64,000 nucleotides of DNA. It comes from an uncultured Eubacteriales bacterium (GTDB lineage Bacteria > Bacillota > Clostridia > Oscillospirales > CAG-272). Below are positions 9,988-17,940 of this stretch, one piece after another. A model generated the notes under the pieces. It was given only the letters and a program-made list of their open reading frames with translations. It was not told the origin of the DNA and made no database searches. Positions within the stretch are counted from its first letter, which is position 1. Every line of letters starts with the position of its first letter. The position numbers and the translations under genes were made by a program. The stretch spans positions 5,084 through 69,083 of the forward strand of contig CAKRPQ010000001.1 in NCBI GenBank assembly GCA_934385225.1, written 5' to 3'.

Positions 9988-10180
9988 ATTTGAATTTACG
10001 CTTCGTATGAATGAGGAAATGATAAAAAAATTTCTTTTCATCTCCGAAAAAGAGGGCAGAACGCCGAATAATCAGTTTCTCTTCATGCTCCGAAACAACA
10101 TAGCGTACTACGAAAAGACGAAGGGCAAATTGAAGCCGTCCGATCTTGCCGAAATCGACGTTTCGGAATTTGAAAAATAA
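9977..10180 (+). CDS. Small Arc/ribbon-helix-helix-like DNA-binding protein
   Basis: 67 residues, beginning MKNEFEFTLRMNEEM. A beta strand with alternating FEFTLRM followed by two helices (IKKFLFISEKEGRTPNNQF then LFMLRNNIAYYEKTK) fits an Arc-type ribbon-helix-helix. It has its own AAAGGA and overlaps the preceding regulator by 11 bases, so two DNA-binding proteins are co-translated after the membrane protein. The target is unknown. Confidence 0.72.
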   Translation: MKNEFEFTLRMNEEMIKKFLFISEKEGRTPNNQFLFMLRNNIAYYEKTKGKLKPSDLAEIDVSEFEK

Positions 10181-10188
10181 ATGAATAG

Positions 10189-10243
10189 ATCTCCTTTTCA
10201 AGGGCAAAAATTATCCTGTAAACAAAGAAAAGGAGATTTTTTT
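10189..10243 (+). promoter_or_regulatory. Hairpin that buries the next gene's ribosome binding site and ends in a U-run
   Basis: ATCTCCTTTTC (10189-10199) is perfectly complementary to GAAAAGGAGAT (10227-10237), followed by a run of T. The 3' arm contains the AAAGGAGA used by the gene at 10245. The structure can act as a terminator of the upstream operon and as a translation block for the downstream gene. Confidence 0.75.
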
Positions 10244-10244
10244 C

Positions 10245-10703
10245 ATGAATACACTCACAACAAAAGAAAACGGACTTCTTAAAGACCTCAAAATGCAGGA
10301 ACAGCTCTGCATAGACAAGTACACAAAATACGCGTCCGAGGCAAAGTCCGCGGAGCTTTCCGCCCTCTTCACTTCGATTGCAAAGACGGAATGCGAGCAT
10401 CTCAAAACGATAAACGAAATAATGGACGGCAAAGTCCCCGTAATGCCCGCGACGATAGGCAATTCGAACAATGAGCATACTTCCGCCTGCAAGTATGAGA
10501 GCGAAGAGGATAAAAAGCACGACGCATTTATGTGCAACGATATGCTCTCGACAGAAAAGCATGCGTCGAGCGTCTATGACGTCAGCGTTTTTGAGTTTAT
10601 AAACCCCGAAAACAGACGTACCCTTAACCATATCCAGGCGGAAGAACAGCAGCACGGCGAACAGCTCTATAAGTATATGTCAAATAATAATATGCAGTCG
10701 TAA
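10245..10703 (+). CDS. CotF-like spore coat / ferritin-like protein
   Basis: 152 residues, helical, with repeated Glu/His spacing (TECEHL at 65-70, EEQQHGEQ near the C-terminus) that suggests a four-helix ferritin-like bundle. The opening LTTKENGLLKDLKMQEQLC is typical of clostridial proteins annotated as CotF-family spore coat proteins. Whether it binds metal or is structural is not known. The gene has a strong Shine-Dalgarno that is sequestered in an upstream hairpin, and a terminator directly follows it, so it can be a single-gene unit. Confidence 0.72.
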   Translation: MNTLTTKENGLLKDLKMQEQLCIDKYTKYASEAKSAELSALFTSIAKTECEHLKTINEIMDGKVPVMPATIGNSNNEHTSACKYESEEDKKHDAFMCNDMLSTEKHASSVYDVSVFEFINPENRRTLNHIQAEEQQHGEQLYKYMSNNNMQS

Positions 10704-10727
10704 ATCGCAGCCGCCTAAAATATTGAT

Positions 10728-10767
10728 TCTCCGCACAGCCGAAAAGAGGGTGTGCGGAGATTTTTTC
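10728..10767 (+). terminator. Intrinsic terminator after the CotF-like gene
   Basis: TCTCCGCACA (10728-10737) pairs with TGTGCGGAGA (10751-10760), followed by TTTTTTC. Confidence 0.9.
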
Positions 10768-10796
10768 TTCGTAACATATTCGTTTTTCGTGGATTT

Positions 10797-11081
10797 TCAT
10801 TTCTCGTCCTCTTTCATCTTTTCTTCAAGCTCCGCAAAATCAATGCCGTACCGTTTCTCAATGTATTCGAGCGCGCAAATGATCCCTTTGCCGACAAAAA
10901 GCTCGTTCGAGCCGAGTATGTATTTCATATTCCGCACGGTGAACGGCGTTAGTAACTTTGATCTTGAAAAGTTGTCCTCGTTCAATTTTGTTCTGATTTT
11001 GTAGGAATTGCCCTTTTCTTTTTCCGCTCCGTCCGTCCGTGTACGGTGTCGTTTTGCTCCTACTTTCGCTCTCGCGCGCAT
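10797..11081 (-). CDS. Small hypothetical protein, doubtful
   Basis: An open frame of 94 codons. The C-terminal half (LFVGKGIICALEYIEKRYG then an acidic tail) looks like a plausible folded helix, whereas the N-terminal third is very basic. No convincing ribosome binding site precedes the ATG at 11081; a TTG further in (at about 10987) is an alternative. I do not recognise the family. It lies in an AT-richer gap between a terminator and the tRNA region; 11082-11305 holds nothing else I can identify. Confidence 0.35.
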   Translation of the reverse strand: MRARAKVGAKRHRTRTDGAEKEKGNSYKIRTKLNEDNFSRSKLLTPFTVRNMKYILGSNELFVGKGIICALEYIEKRYGIDFAELEEKMKEDEK

Positions 11082-11305
11082 ATATATAGTGTCGGCGTAC
11101 GGTGGTAACGCACATTTTTATCCGACCTAATCTTATTTTGTAGTGTAACAATATACATTTTTAAATGAACGAAAGAATTTTTTCGCTATTTATATAGCGG
11201 TTTATATATTTTAAAGCGAAATAAATGTAAAATTTCTATGAACAAATCGTGTTTTCCGATTTCAGAACAAAAAAAAATCGTAACATTCGTTTCCGATTTT
11301 TACTC

Positions 11306-11334
11306 TTGACATACGCACAAAAAAATGCTATAAT
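11306..11334 (+). promoter_or_regulatory. Consensus sigma-A promoter of the tRNA-Pro locus
   Basis: TTGACA (11306-11311), 17-base spacer, TATAAT (11329-11334). The start point near 11341 lies just before the truncated tRNA-Pro copy rather than the intact one. Confidence 0.88.
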
Positions 11335-11356
11335 ATGTAAATGCAATATGTCATAT

Positions 11357-11394
11357 CGGGGTGTGGCGCAGCTGGTAGCGCGCGAAGTTTGGGA
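11357..11394 (+). pseudogene. 5' half of a tRNA-Pro gene (truncated duplicate)
   Basis: The 38 bases match positions 1-38 of the intact tRNA at 11574 with one mismatch, through the anticodon loop TTTGGGA, and then diverge completely. The anticodon stem cannot close and no T arm follows, so it cannot make a tRNA. Confidence 0.85.
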
Positions 11395-11490
11395 GCGTGT
11401 GACCGCCTCGTGAGCCGACCGCCGAAAGCTCGCAAAATCTCCGTTTTTCTCGCGTTTCCTCGCTTTTCCGCCGCCGTGTGTTTCGGAAAA

Positions 11491-11534
11491 AACTTTTGAC
11501 CACAGATAAAACTTTTGACCACAGATTTGACCAC
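11491..11534 (+). repeat. Short direct repeats between the two tRNA copies
   Basis: A 17-base unit with core ACTTTTGACCACAGAT occurs at 11491-11507 and 11510-11526, followed by a partial third copy (TTGACCAC). Such clusters can be recombinase arm sites, but here that is only a possibility. Confidence 0.5.
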
Positions 11535-11573
11535 TTACGGATTAGACCGCAAAAACCGAATATTTTCACCAAT

Positions 11574-11649
11574 CGGGGTGTGGCGCAGCTGGTAGCGCGC
11601 GACGTTTGGGACGTCGATGCCGTCGGTTCGAATCCGGCCACTCCGACCA
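11574..11649 (+). tRNA. tRNA-Pro(UGG)
   Basis: 76 bases including an encoded CCA. Acceptor arm CGGGGTG pairs with CACTCCG (one G-U), D stem GCGC/GCGC, anticodon stem CGACG/CGTCG around loop TTTGGGA with anticodon TGG, T loop GTTCGAATC. No promoter of its own is evident; the consensus promoter is 240 bases upstream, before the truncated copy. A terminator follows at 11673. Confidence 0.96.
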
Positions 11650-11672
11650 AAAAACGCGGTTTTGACCGCATG

Positions 11673-11707
11673 AAAGCCGCAAAGTTGGGTTACTTTGCGG
11701 CTTTTTA
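11673..11707 (+). terminator. Terminator of the tRNA-Pro transcript
   Basis: AAAGCCGCAAAGT (11673-11685) pairs with ACTTTGCGGCTTT (11692-11704), followed by further T. Confidence 0.9.
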
Positions 11708-11730
11708 TCACATCAAGAAAGGATTATGCA

Positions 11731-12834
11731 ATGATTATTTTAAGACAAGGCAAGGCTAAAAGGATTTTGGATGGGTCCATAAATAGCGCCCTAACCGCCG
11801 TTGAAACATATAATCGCCCTCGTACTTTGTTTAGAATCGAAAATTATATAGTCCTTATGATTATTGCTTGGACAAAATTATTTCATGCCTTCTTTCAAAG
11901 CGAAATTGGCGAAAGGTATTTTTACAAAGAAAAAAATGGGCGCTATAAAAAAATTGATGGTGAAAAGAAAGCTTGGGAGTTAACTGAGTGCATTAGAGAA
12001 TATCAGAAATTAAGAAAATCCTATTCCAATCTGTCAGAAGCAACCGTTGCTAATTTAAACTTTTTCATTGGGTTGCGTAATAAAATTGAACATCGATATT
12101 GGGACGGATCATCATTGGATATTCTTCTTTTTGGTGAATGTCAAGCACTATTGTTTAATTACGAAACCTTGATGGTAACGTTATTTGGCGATGATTATTC
12201 AATAAACACATGTCTTGCGTATGCTCTTCAATTTTCACACTTACGTGCCCAAGAGCAAATAAAAGCGCAAAGAGATTTATTGTCAAAAGATATGCAAGAC
12301 ATAAAAAAATACATTGACAAATATAAAACCGATTTGCCACAAGAAATTTTTGACAGTCAAGAGTACAGCATAAAACTATTACAAATCCCTAAAATAAGTA
12401 ACGCCAATCGCCACGATTTGTCTGTCGAGTTCGTCAATTGGAATACTTTGAATGATGAAGATAGAGAAAACTACAACAGAATTAGTACAATTATTAAAGA
12501 CAAAGTGATTGTTCAAAGGGTATCAAATGCAAGTTTGATGCGCCCTTGCGATGTTATCAATGCCGTGAAACAGCAATCCGGGGTTAACCTATCATACAAC
12601 GACCATACACTTCTTTGGAAGTGCTTTAAGGTTCGTCCACAAACAAATAGTGGTGCGAAATTTGATACGATTCCCAGATACTGTATCTACGACGAACCAC
12701 ACAACGATTATCTTTACTCGGAAGATTGGGTGAGCATTATTGTTCAATTGCTTCGTGAGAGAATTATTACTAAAGAAACCATTCGTGAGTTTTGCGCTCA
12801 ATCCCGAGCTATTTCCGAGTACGAATCACGTTAA
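11731..12834 (+). CDS. DUF3644 family protein, HEPN-like putative RNase
   Basis: 367 residues from ATG 11731, chosen for AAGAAAGGA 8 bases upstream. The N-terminal 150 residues (RTLFRIENYIVLMIIAWTKL, then GLRNKIEHRYW at 114-124) match what I know of DUF3644. R116-N117-x3-H121 fits the R-x4-6-H signature of HEPN domains, many of which are ribonucleases in toxin-antitoxin and antiphage systems. The C-terminal half is unassigned. The gene is visibly AT-richer in codon use than its neighbours and sits between a tRNA gene and a recombinase remnant, which indicates horizontal acquisition. No antitoxin-like partner is adjacent. Confidence 0.82.
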   Translation: MIILRQGKAKRILDGSINSALTAVETYNRPRTLFRIENYIVLMIIAWTKLFHAFFQSEIGERYFYKEKNGRYKKIDGEKKAWELTECIREYQKLRKSYSNLSEATVANLNFFIGLRNKIEHRYWDGSSLDILLFGECQALLFNYETLMVTLFGDDYSINTCLAYALQFSHLRAQEQIKAQRDLLSKDMQDIKKYIDKYKTDLPQEIFDSQEYSIKLLQIPKISNANRHDLSVEFVNWNTLNDEDRENYNRISTIIKDKVIVQRVSNASLMRPCDVINAVKQQSGVNLSYNDHTLLWKCFKVRPQTNSGAKFDTIPRYCIYDEPHNDYLYSEDWVSIIVQLLRERIITKETIREFCAQSRAISEYESR

Positions 12835-12879
12835 TTATTTGCGTATTTTTTCTTTGTCTACCGCAACCCCAATATTGAA

Positions 12880-12901
12880 GGGCGACCGTTCGTGGTCGCC
12901 C
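12880..12901. terminator. GC-rich hairpin between the DUF3644 gene and the recombinase remnant
   Basis: GGGCGACC (12880-12887) pairs with GGTCGCCC (12894-12901) around loop GTTCGT. The flanking T or A tracts are short, so it may serve either convergent transcript weakly. Confidence 0.55.
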
Positions 12902-12906
12902 CTTTG

Positions 12907-13354
12907 CTATGCCTGTTTTGCCTTTTTCTTTTCGGTTGCAATTTCCGCTTTCATCGTTTTTATCAGCTCTGCCAGCTTCTCCTCGCACTCCTCCCGCGTG
13001 GTGGCGCAGGTCGTGAAACCGCACCCGCTTGCAGTTTGCGCGTTCCAGTATCTTCTGAAACCGATGATAGACCGCCGAAGGGTGTCGCGGTTGCGTGAGG
13101 TCAAGCGGGGACGGGAAAATCCATTCACTGTCGGTTCGCGTTTTCAGTTCTGCCATCAGTTCGAGCATTTCGGACGGCAACAGAATCATGCGGTTGGAGG
13201 ATTTCGTTTTCGGTGTGGAGATCAGCACCTTTCCGTTGACCTTCAGCACCTGCCGCGAGATGTGCAGCTCACCTGTTTTCAGATTCAGATCCCGCCATTT
13301 CAGCGCGAGAATTTCGCCTGTCTTTGCAACAGCGGCGGGCTGTCTCTTATCCAT
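12907..13354 (-). pseudogene. Tyrosine recombinase (phage/ICE integrase) remnant
   Basis: The minus frame from 13354 reads an integrase catalytic domain from KTGEILALKWRDLN (with the first catalytic Arg already lost) through VRFHDLRH. The frame then shifts, and a different segment, REECEEKLAELIKTMKAEI, follows in the next frame to a stop at 12907. The usual GHxxxxT and final Tyr motifs are absent, and the N-terminal DNA-binding domains are missing. It is a dead, rearranged gene that marks a former integration next to tRNA-Pro. Confidence 0.85.
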
Positions 13355-13403
13355 TTCCCGTATGTCGTGGAGGACGTTTTAGCCGAATAAAGCGTCAAAA
13401 AGA

Positions 13404-13449
13404 AGCAGCCCAAAAACCAAAAATGCGTTTTGGGGCTGCCCCTTTTTTT
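13404..13449. terminator. Bidirectional terminator
   Basis: GCAGCCC with AAAA (13405-13416 region) pairs with TTTTGGGGCTGC (13428-13439); a T-run follows on the plus strand and a T-rich tract on the minus strand. It closes the glycosidase gene (minus). Confidence 0.8.
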
Positions 13450-13471
13450 AATATTTTCCGTTCTTTATCCC

Positions 13472-16400
13472 TTATCCCTTATCCGTCAGAAGCGTCACGG
13501 TCGGTGCGCCGAGCAGTCCCGACGGGCGCAGACGGTAACATTCCGTCCACGAGTCGCCCGTCGTTCTCCATGCGCCCGGATCTATCCAGTCTGTTTTTGC
13601 GTCGGCAAGGTGGAGCGGAGACAGGCAATTATAACGCGGAATATACGCGTTTATTTCGAGCATATGTTCGCCTTTTTTCACCCCGCCAAGCTCCGCCGTG
13701 TACGGAGAGTACGCGATTACGCTCTTCTTTTCGCCGTCAAGCGTTACGGTCATGACGTGCGCCGAGAAATGTGGGGCATGAATTTTGAGCGTGCCGTTTT
13801 CGGGAAGAGTGACGGGAATTTTATATGTAAGCACTCCGCCGAAATGCGCAAGTCCCTGCACCGCCACGTCGTCAAAGCCGACTTTTTCTTCGGTTTTGAC
13901 TATAACGCGTTCCTCGCCCGCGATCTTCACGCCGAAATTGCCGAGAAGATAGCAATATTCGAGGTCTGTACTTTCGCCAAACGGCAGCGTGACCGTGATG
14001 ACGTTCTCGCCAATGTCAAGAGGCGGAAGCGCGACTTTTCTTATCGAGCGGTCGATATAATAGCCGCAGTCCGTGTTCGGAACGGCCTCACCGTTACAGG
14101 TTATCTCGGCAACGTCCGCGTCTTCGAGCGCAAGAAGCGGCGCGGCGATGGGTGTTTCGCAAATGACTGTGAATTTCATCGTCGCCTTATGCGTGACCTC
14201 TCTGTTTTTGACGGCGTAGGGTTGCAGCACGTTCCAGCTTCTCCTCGGAATACCGAGCGCGTCGCGGAGCTCGTTATCGCCGCGCAGTATCTCGGTTTCG
14301 GGCGAAAATTCGCCGCCGTCAAGCGCCATGCACGCCTTATCGAGCAGGTAGACATTCGGCTCGGAGAGCGTATAAGCGACTTTTTTCGGCACGGAAACGG
14401 AAATTTCGCGTCCGTACCGCTTTTCTTTTTCTTCCTTTTCGGGCAGCCCCGCGTCGTCATTGCCATCGGCATCGTCATCGGCAAAGAAAATAAGCGCGCT
14501 GTCGTAGTCGAAAAGGTCGAGCGTCATATATGTAAAGCCGTCCGCGCGTTTCGACGCTTTGCCGTAGACTTTACCCGTCTGCGTGTCCCATATCTGCGGG
14601 AAATACGTTCCGCGAAGGCGCAGATTTATCGTCTCTTTTCTCGGAATATTTCGGTTATAGGGGTCTTTGCAGTGCGAGAGGAAGAGCCATATGCCGTCGG
14701 TATCGCGGCGAAGGCAATGAAGAATATTATCCGTGTACGAGCCGTCCTTCCCGCGCAGTTCGAGCGTTCTGAACGGTTCGAGAGCGGAAACGAGAGGCTC
14801 TCGCTGAAATTCGATATTTTCGGCAAGACGCGAAAGTTTCTTTCCGCGTTCTGTCGGCAAAGCGTTTTCGTATTTCGGCGCGTCGCCGAGAATTATGAGC
14901 TTTCCGCCGTCTTTTGCGAACGCTTCGAGGCGTTCGTATGTGGTCGGACGGAGCGTTTCGCACGCGGGAACGATTATGACGTCGTACTTCATCTCGCCGA
15001 CACAGAGAGGCGACGTGCCTTTCTCGCAGACGGACGGCAGAAGTGCCTCGGAAATGAAGTCAAAATCAAGTCCGCCGTAGAGAAGCCACTCGGTTATATT
15101 CTTGAAATTTTCGTCGAGCTGTGCGCGCAGAAATCCCGTTCTGTCGTTCGGTCCGTAGTGGAGCCAATAGCTCTCTATCGGGTGAATGACGCCGATGCGC
15201 ACCATTGCCTTTCCGCGTGTAAGCGCGGTATTAACGCGCGCAAAGTGGTCTTCGACGTAGCCGAATTCGGGATAGTAGGGCGACTGATAGGAAATAGAGC
15301 CGGGGTAATCGCGCTTCGCCTCGCCCTTCATCGAAACCCACGAAAGGTGCGGTACGCGGACGGTCACGCCGAGTGCCGCCTGCCAGTCGCCGTAGAGCTT
15401 GAAGCCGCGGAAGTCGAAATCCCAGTTCGTAACGCCGTAAAGCTCGCTCGTCATTCCCGCTTTGCCGTACTGGCGCACGACGGACTGCGTCTGTTTTGCC
15501 GTCGTCAGTTCGCGGTTTGCGACAAGCATATCTATGCCGGGAATACCGAAAGCGGGATAGGAGCGCATTGCCTCGCCTATGGCGGAGGTCTGGTTGAAGA
15601 GCGTATCCTCACCGAAGAGGTGTCCCGTCATAAGAATTCCGTGCTTTTCGCACCACGCGCCGTATCTGCCCGCAAATGTCTCCGAAAAACGGTCGCAGAC
15701 GTGGTCGTGAAAGCGGTATCGTATGACGGACGGCACGCCGTCCGCTTTTTCAAAGAAAAGTTCGGGAAGATGTTCAAGGAGCGACACGCCGTACTTTTCG
15801 CGGAAAGAGGCGTCAAGGTCGTCCGTCCACGGGATACGCGCTTCCCTGCTCTCTTTTGCAAATGTAAGCGGGCGGTCGGCATTAAACTGCGGCTCGTCCG
15901 TAAAAATCGCGGGAACTGTGCCGCCGAAAAGATCGCCGACTTTTTCGTAATATTTTTCGTGCGTCACTTCAAGGAAGCGATCAACAGCCCTCGGATTCAT
16001 CGCGTCGATATAGGTCTGCCCGTTATGCCACGGCTCGGACGGTTCGAGCGTGCGGTAGGCATACAGGAGCGTGCCCTCCGCCTCATCTTTTTCGCTGTCG
16101 TCAAGCATTCTGTAAGAAACGAGGTCGCCCTTATCATTGAGCTTCACGTCGTAACGCGCGAGAAGAACGGGGTCTGTATCGGCGTCGTAATCGAGCCTGT
16201 CGCGCCTGAAAAGCACGCGTCTGCCGCGGAGACTGCGATCCCTTGTGACGATACCGCCCGCGGGTCCCGACGCATAGCGATCCTCATCGTAGAGCCATGC
16301 GAGCATATTGTTTTCCCGCGCATGAAGCACGCAGTCGCGGACGAGATCCATAAATTCGTCGCCGAGATACGGCGTTGCGAGTCCCGTGCGGACGTGCATA

Positions 16401-16570
16401 TGGAATCCGCCGAATCCCATCTCGCGGAAAATGTCGATCTGGCGCAGAAGCTCATCGTGTTCAAGGCGGCAGTTCCATGCCCAGAACGGTGCGGCGCGGT
16501 ACTCCGACGTCGGCTTTTCAAAAAGTGATCTGTTAAGGCTTTTTTCGGAGCGGTTTTTTTCGTATATCAT
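13472..16570 (-). CDS. Large glycoside hydrolase-like protein (GH106/rhamnosidase-like architecture)
   Basis: 1032 residues from ATG 16570 (AGGGAG upstream), without an evident signal peptide, so probably cytoplasmic. The N-terminal 550 residues look like a TIM-barrel-like region (PFWAWNCRLEHDELLRQID, MGFGGFHMHVRTGLATPY, AWLYDEDRYASG, IFTDEPQFN), followed by a GATase-like/beta region (MKYDVIIVPACETLRPTTYE) and C-terminal jelly-roll domains (ENVITVTLPFGESTDLE). The layout resembles the large glycosidases related to alpha-L-rhamnosidase family GH106. The substrate is uncertain. It has its own promoter and a terminator, so it is monocistronic. Confidence 0.72.
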   Translation of the reverse strand: MIYEKNRSEKSLNRSLFEKPTSEYRAAPFWAWNCRLEHDELLRQIDIFREMGFGGFHMHVRTGLATPYLGDEFMDLVRDCVLHARENNMLAWLYDEDRYASGPAGGIVTRDRSLRGRRVLFRRDRLDYDADTDPVLLARYDVKLNDKGDLVSYRMLDDSEKDEAEGTLLYAYRTLEPSEPWHNGQTYIDAMNPRAVDRFLEVTHEKYYEKVGDLFGGTVPAIFTDEPQFNADRPLTFAKESREARIPWTDDLDASFREKYGVSLLEHLPELFFEKADGVPSVIRYRFHDHVCDRFSETFAGRYGAWCEKHGILMTGHLFGEDTLFNQTSAIGEAMRSYPAFGIPGIDMLVANRELTTAKQTQSVVRQYGKAGMTSELYGVTNWDFDFRGFKLYGDWQAALGVTVRVPHLSWVSMKGEAKRDYPGSISYQSPYYPEFGYVEDHFARVNTALTRGKAMVRIGVIHPIESYWLHYGPNDRTGFLRAQLDENFKNITEWLLYGGLDFDFISEALLPSVCEKGTSPLCVGEMKYDVIIVPACETLRPTTYERLEAFAKDGGKLIILGDAPKYENALPTERGKKLSRLAENIEFQREPLVSALEPFRTLELRGKDGSYTDNILHCLRRDTDGIWLFLSHCKDPYNRNIPRKETINLRLRGTYFPQIWDTQTGKVYGKASKRADGFTYMTLDLFDYDSALIFFADDDADGNDDAGLPEKEEKEKRYGREISVSVPKKVAYTLSEPNVYLLDKACMALDGGEFSPETEILRGDNELRDALGIPRRSWNVLQPYAVKNREVTHKATMKFTVICETPIAAPLLALEDADVAEITCNGEAVPNTDCGYYIDRSIRKVALPPLDIGENVITVTLPFGESTDLEYCYLLGNFGVKIAGEERVIVKTEEKVGFDDVAVQGLAHFGGVLTYKIPVTLPENGTLKIHAPHFSAHVMTVTLDGEKKSVIAYSPYTAELGGVKKGEHMLEINAYIPRYNCLSPLHLADAKTDWIDPGAWRTTGDSWTECYRLRPSGLLGAPTVTLLTDKG

Positions 16571-16606
16571 ATTTCTCCCTCTCTTGAAATAAATAATATC
16601 GGTTAA

Positions 16607-16635
16607 ATTATAACATAACAAAACACCGGTTTCAA
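16607..16635 (-). promoter_or_regulatory. Promoter of the large glycosidase gene
   Basis: Minus strand TTGAAA (16630-16635), 17-base spacer, TATAAT (16607-16612). Confidence 0.8.
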
Positions 16636-16715
16636 TGGATTTTTGCACAATCTTTTTGTGTTTTTTGGATTTTTGTTGTCTTTCACGGTAAATTATTAAA
16701 AAATCCTGAAAACCG

Positions 16716-16744
16716 TTGAAAAATCAAACGAGCCGTGCTATACT
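16716..16744 (+). promoter_or_regulatory. Promoter of the alpha/beta hydrolase gene
   Basis: TTGAAA (16716-16721), 17-base spacer, TATACT (16739-16744), divergent from the glycosidase promoter. Confidence 0.78.
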
Positions 16745-16779
16745 AATGTTGGCAAATACCGCTTGACGGAGGTATCAAA

Positions 16780-17385
16780 ATGAAAAAACTTGTTATATAC
16801 ATACACGGAAAAGGCGGAAGCGCCTCAGAGGCAAAGCACTACGAACCGCTTTTCGCGGACTGCGACGTTATCGGGTTTGACTACACGTCGGAGACACCGT
16901 GGCAGGCGAAAGAGGAATTTACGCGCTTTTTCGACAAAAAGCGGGATGAATACGGCGATATTACTCTTATCGCGAACAGCATCGGAGCGTTCTTTTCGCT
17001 GTGTTCCCTCTCGGAAAAGCAGATAGACAGAGCATTTCTCATCTCTCCCGTTGCAGACATGGAAAAGCTGATCTCGGATATGCTCATGTGGGCGGGCAAG
17101 AGCGAGGACGAGCTTCGCGAGCGCGGCGAAATTCCGACCGATTTCGGCGAAACGCTCTCGTGGGACTATCTCCGCTACGTTCGCGAAAATCCGATAAAGA
17201 TAAAATGGGGCGCGAAAACAAAAATCCTCTACGGCGACGGCGACAATCTGACGTCGCCCGAAACAATAAAAGCCTTTGCCGAGCGCACGGGCGCTTCTCT
17301 CACCGTTATGCACGGCGGCGAGCACTGGTTTCACACGGAGGAGCAGATGAAATTTCTTGACAACTGGATTCTCTCGAAAAAATAA
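16780..17385 (+). CDS. Alpha/beta hydrolase
   Basis: 201 residues, cytoplasmic. It begins MKKLVIYIHGKGGSASEAKH (oxyanion loop HGKGGS), has a nucleophile elbow IANSIGAF with the serine at about residue 66, an acid residue in GDGDNLTSPE and a histidine in GGEHWFHTEE, giving a complete catalytic triad. The GxSxG motif is relaxed to NSIG with Ala before. GGAGG precedes the start. The substrate is unknown; it is followed by a MmcQ-like gene 43 bases later. Confidence 0.82.
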   Translation: MKKLVIYIHGKGGSASEAKHYEPLFADCDVIGFDYTSETPWQAKEEFTRFFDKKRDEYGDITLIANSIGAFFSLCSLSEKQIDRAFLISPVADMEKLISDMLMWAGKSEDELRERGEIPTDFGETLSWDYLRYVRENPIKIKWGAKTKILYGDGDNLTSPETIKAFAERTGASLTVMHGGEHWFHTEEQMKFLDNWILSKK

Positions 17386-17428
17386 GATCGGCCTGCCCCA
17401 AAACGCAAGAAAAGGAGAAAACACGGCT

Positions 17429-17821
17429 ATGACTATGTCACGGGAATCCTTTCTCGAATACTGCAAAGAACGTTTCGGAACATCGCCCGACTATCCATTT
17501 GAGGATAACGCAGACGCGGCTGTTCTGCGACACGGTGACAACCGCAAATGGTACGCGCTTCTTATTCGTGTTCCGCGGCGGAAATTCGGTCTTGACGATG
17601 GCGGAACGGCAGACGTTGTCAACCTGAAACTGCCAGCCGAAATGTTCGGTTCGTTTGGCATAGCGGACGGCGTTTATCCCGCATATCACATGAACAAACT
17701 TCACTGGGTATCGGTGCTGCTCGCGGACGCTTCGGACGAGACCGTCCGTTTTCTCACAAACGCAAGCTACGAGGCGACAAAAAGCCGAAAAGGCTTAAAA
17801 CGCGGCTCGCGTCCCCGCTAA
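17429..17821 (+). CDS. MmcQ/YjbR family protein
   Basis: 130 residues from ATG 17429, chosen for AAAGGAGA 10 bases upstream (the frame is open further back into the preceding gene). Family text includes WYALLIRVPRRKFGLD, VVNLKLPAE, YPAYHMNKLHWVSVLL and the fold is CyaY-like and DNA-binding in studied members. The biological role is unclear. It is probably co-transcribed with the hydrolase upstream. Confidence 0.85.
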   Translation: MTMSRESFLEYCKERFGTSPDYPFEDNADAAVLRHGDNRKWYALLIRVPRRKFGLDDGGTADVVNLKLPAEMFGSFGIADGVYPAYHMNKLHWVSVLLADASDETVRFLTNASYEATKSRKGLKRGSRPR

Positions 17822-17881
17822 GAGCGGAATTCTTCTCCCGACGCATAGCACAATAGTTCTCTTTTTCGGCACAATACTGTC

Positions 17882-17910
17882 TTTACTTTTGTGAAATTCG
17901 GGGTTATAAT
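17882..17910 (+). promoter_or_regulatory. Probable promoter of the oxidoreductase gene
   Basis: TTTACT (17882-17887), 17-base spacer, TATAAT (17905-17910). The -35 matches the consensus at only four positions. Confidence 0.6.
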
Positions 17911-17940
17911 TATTACAAATAAAATTCGGAGGTAACACAA

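Noticed and set aside
11351..11671. A 106-codon minus frame with the GFEPTASTSQTSRATSCATP-type peptide
   Set aside because: This is the well-known antisense translation of a tRNA gene (here tRNA-Pro and its partial copy), not a protein gene. The matching plus frame from 11478 is rejected for the same reason.
13430..16528. A 1032-codon open frame antisense to the large glycosidase
   Set aside because: It arises from the codon bias of the true gene on the other strand; its translation is rich in Arg, Val and Phe with no family likeness and no ribosome site.
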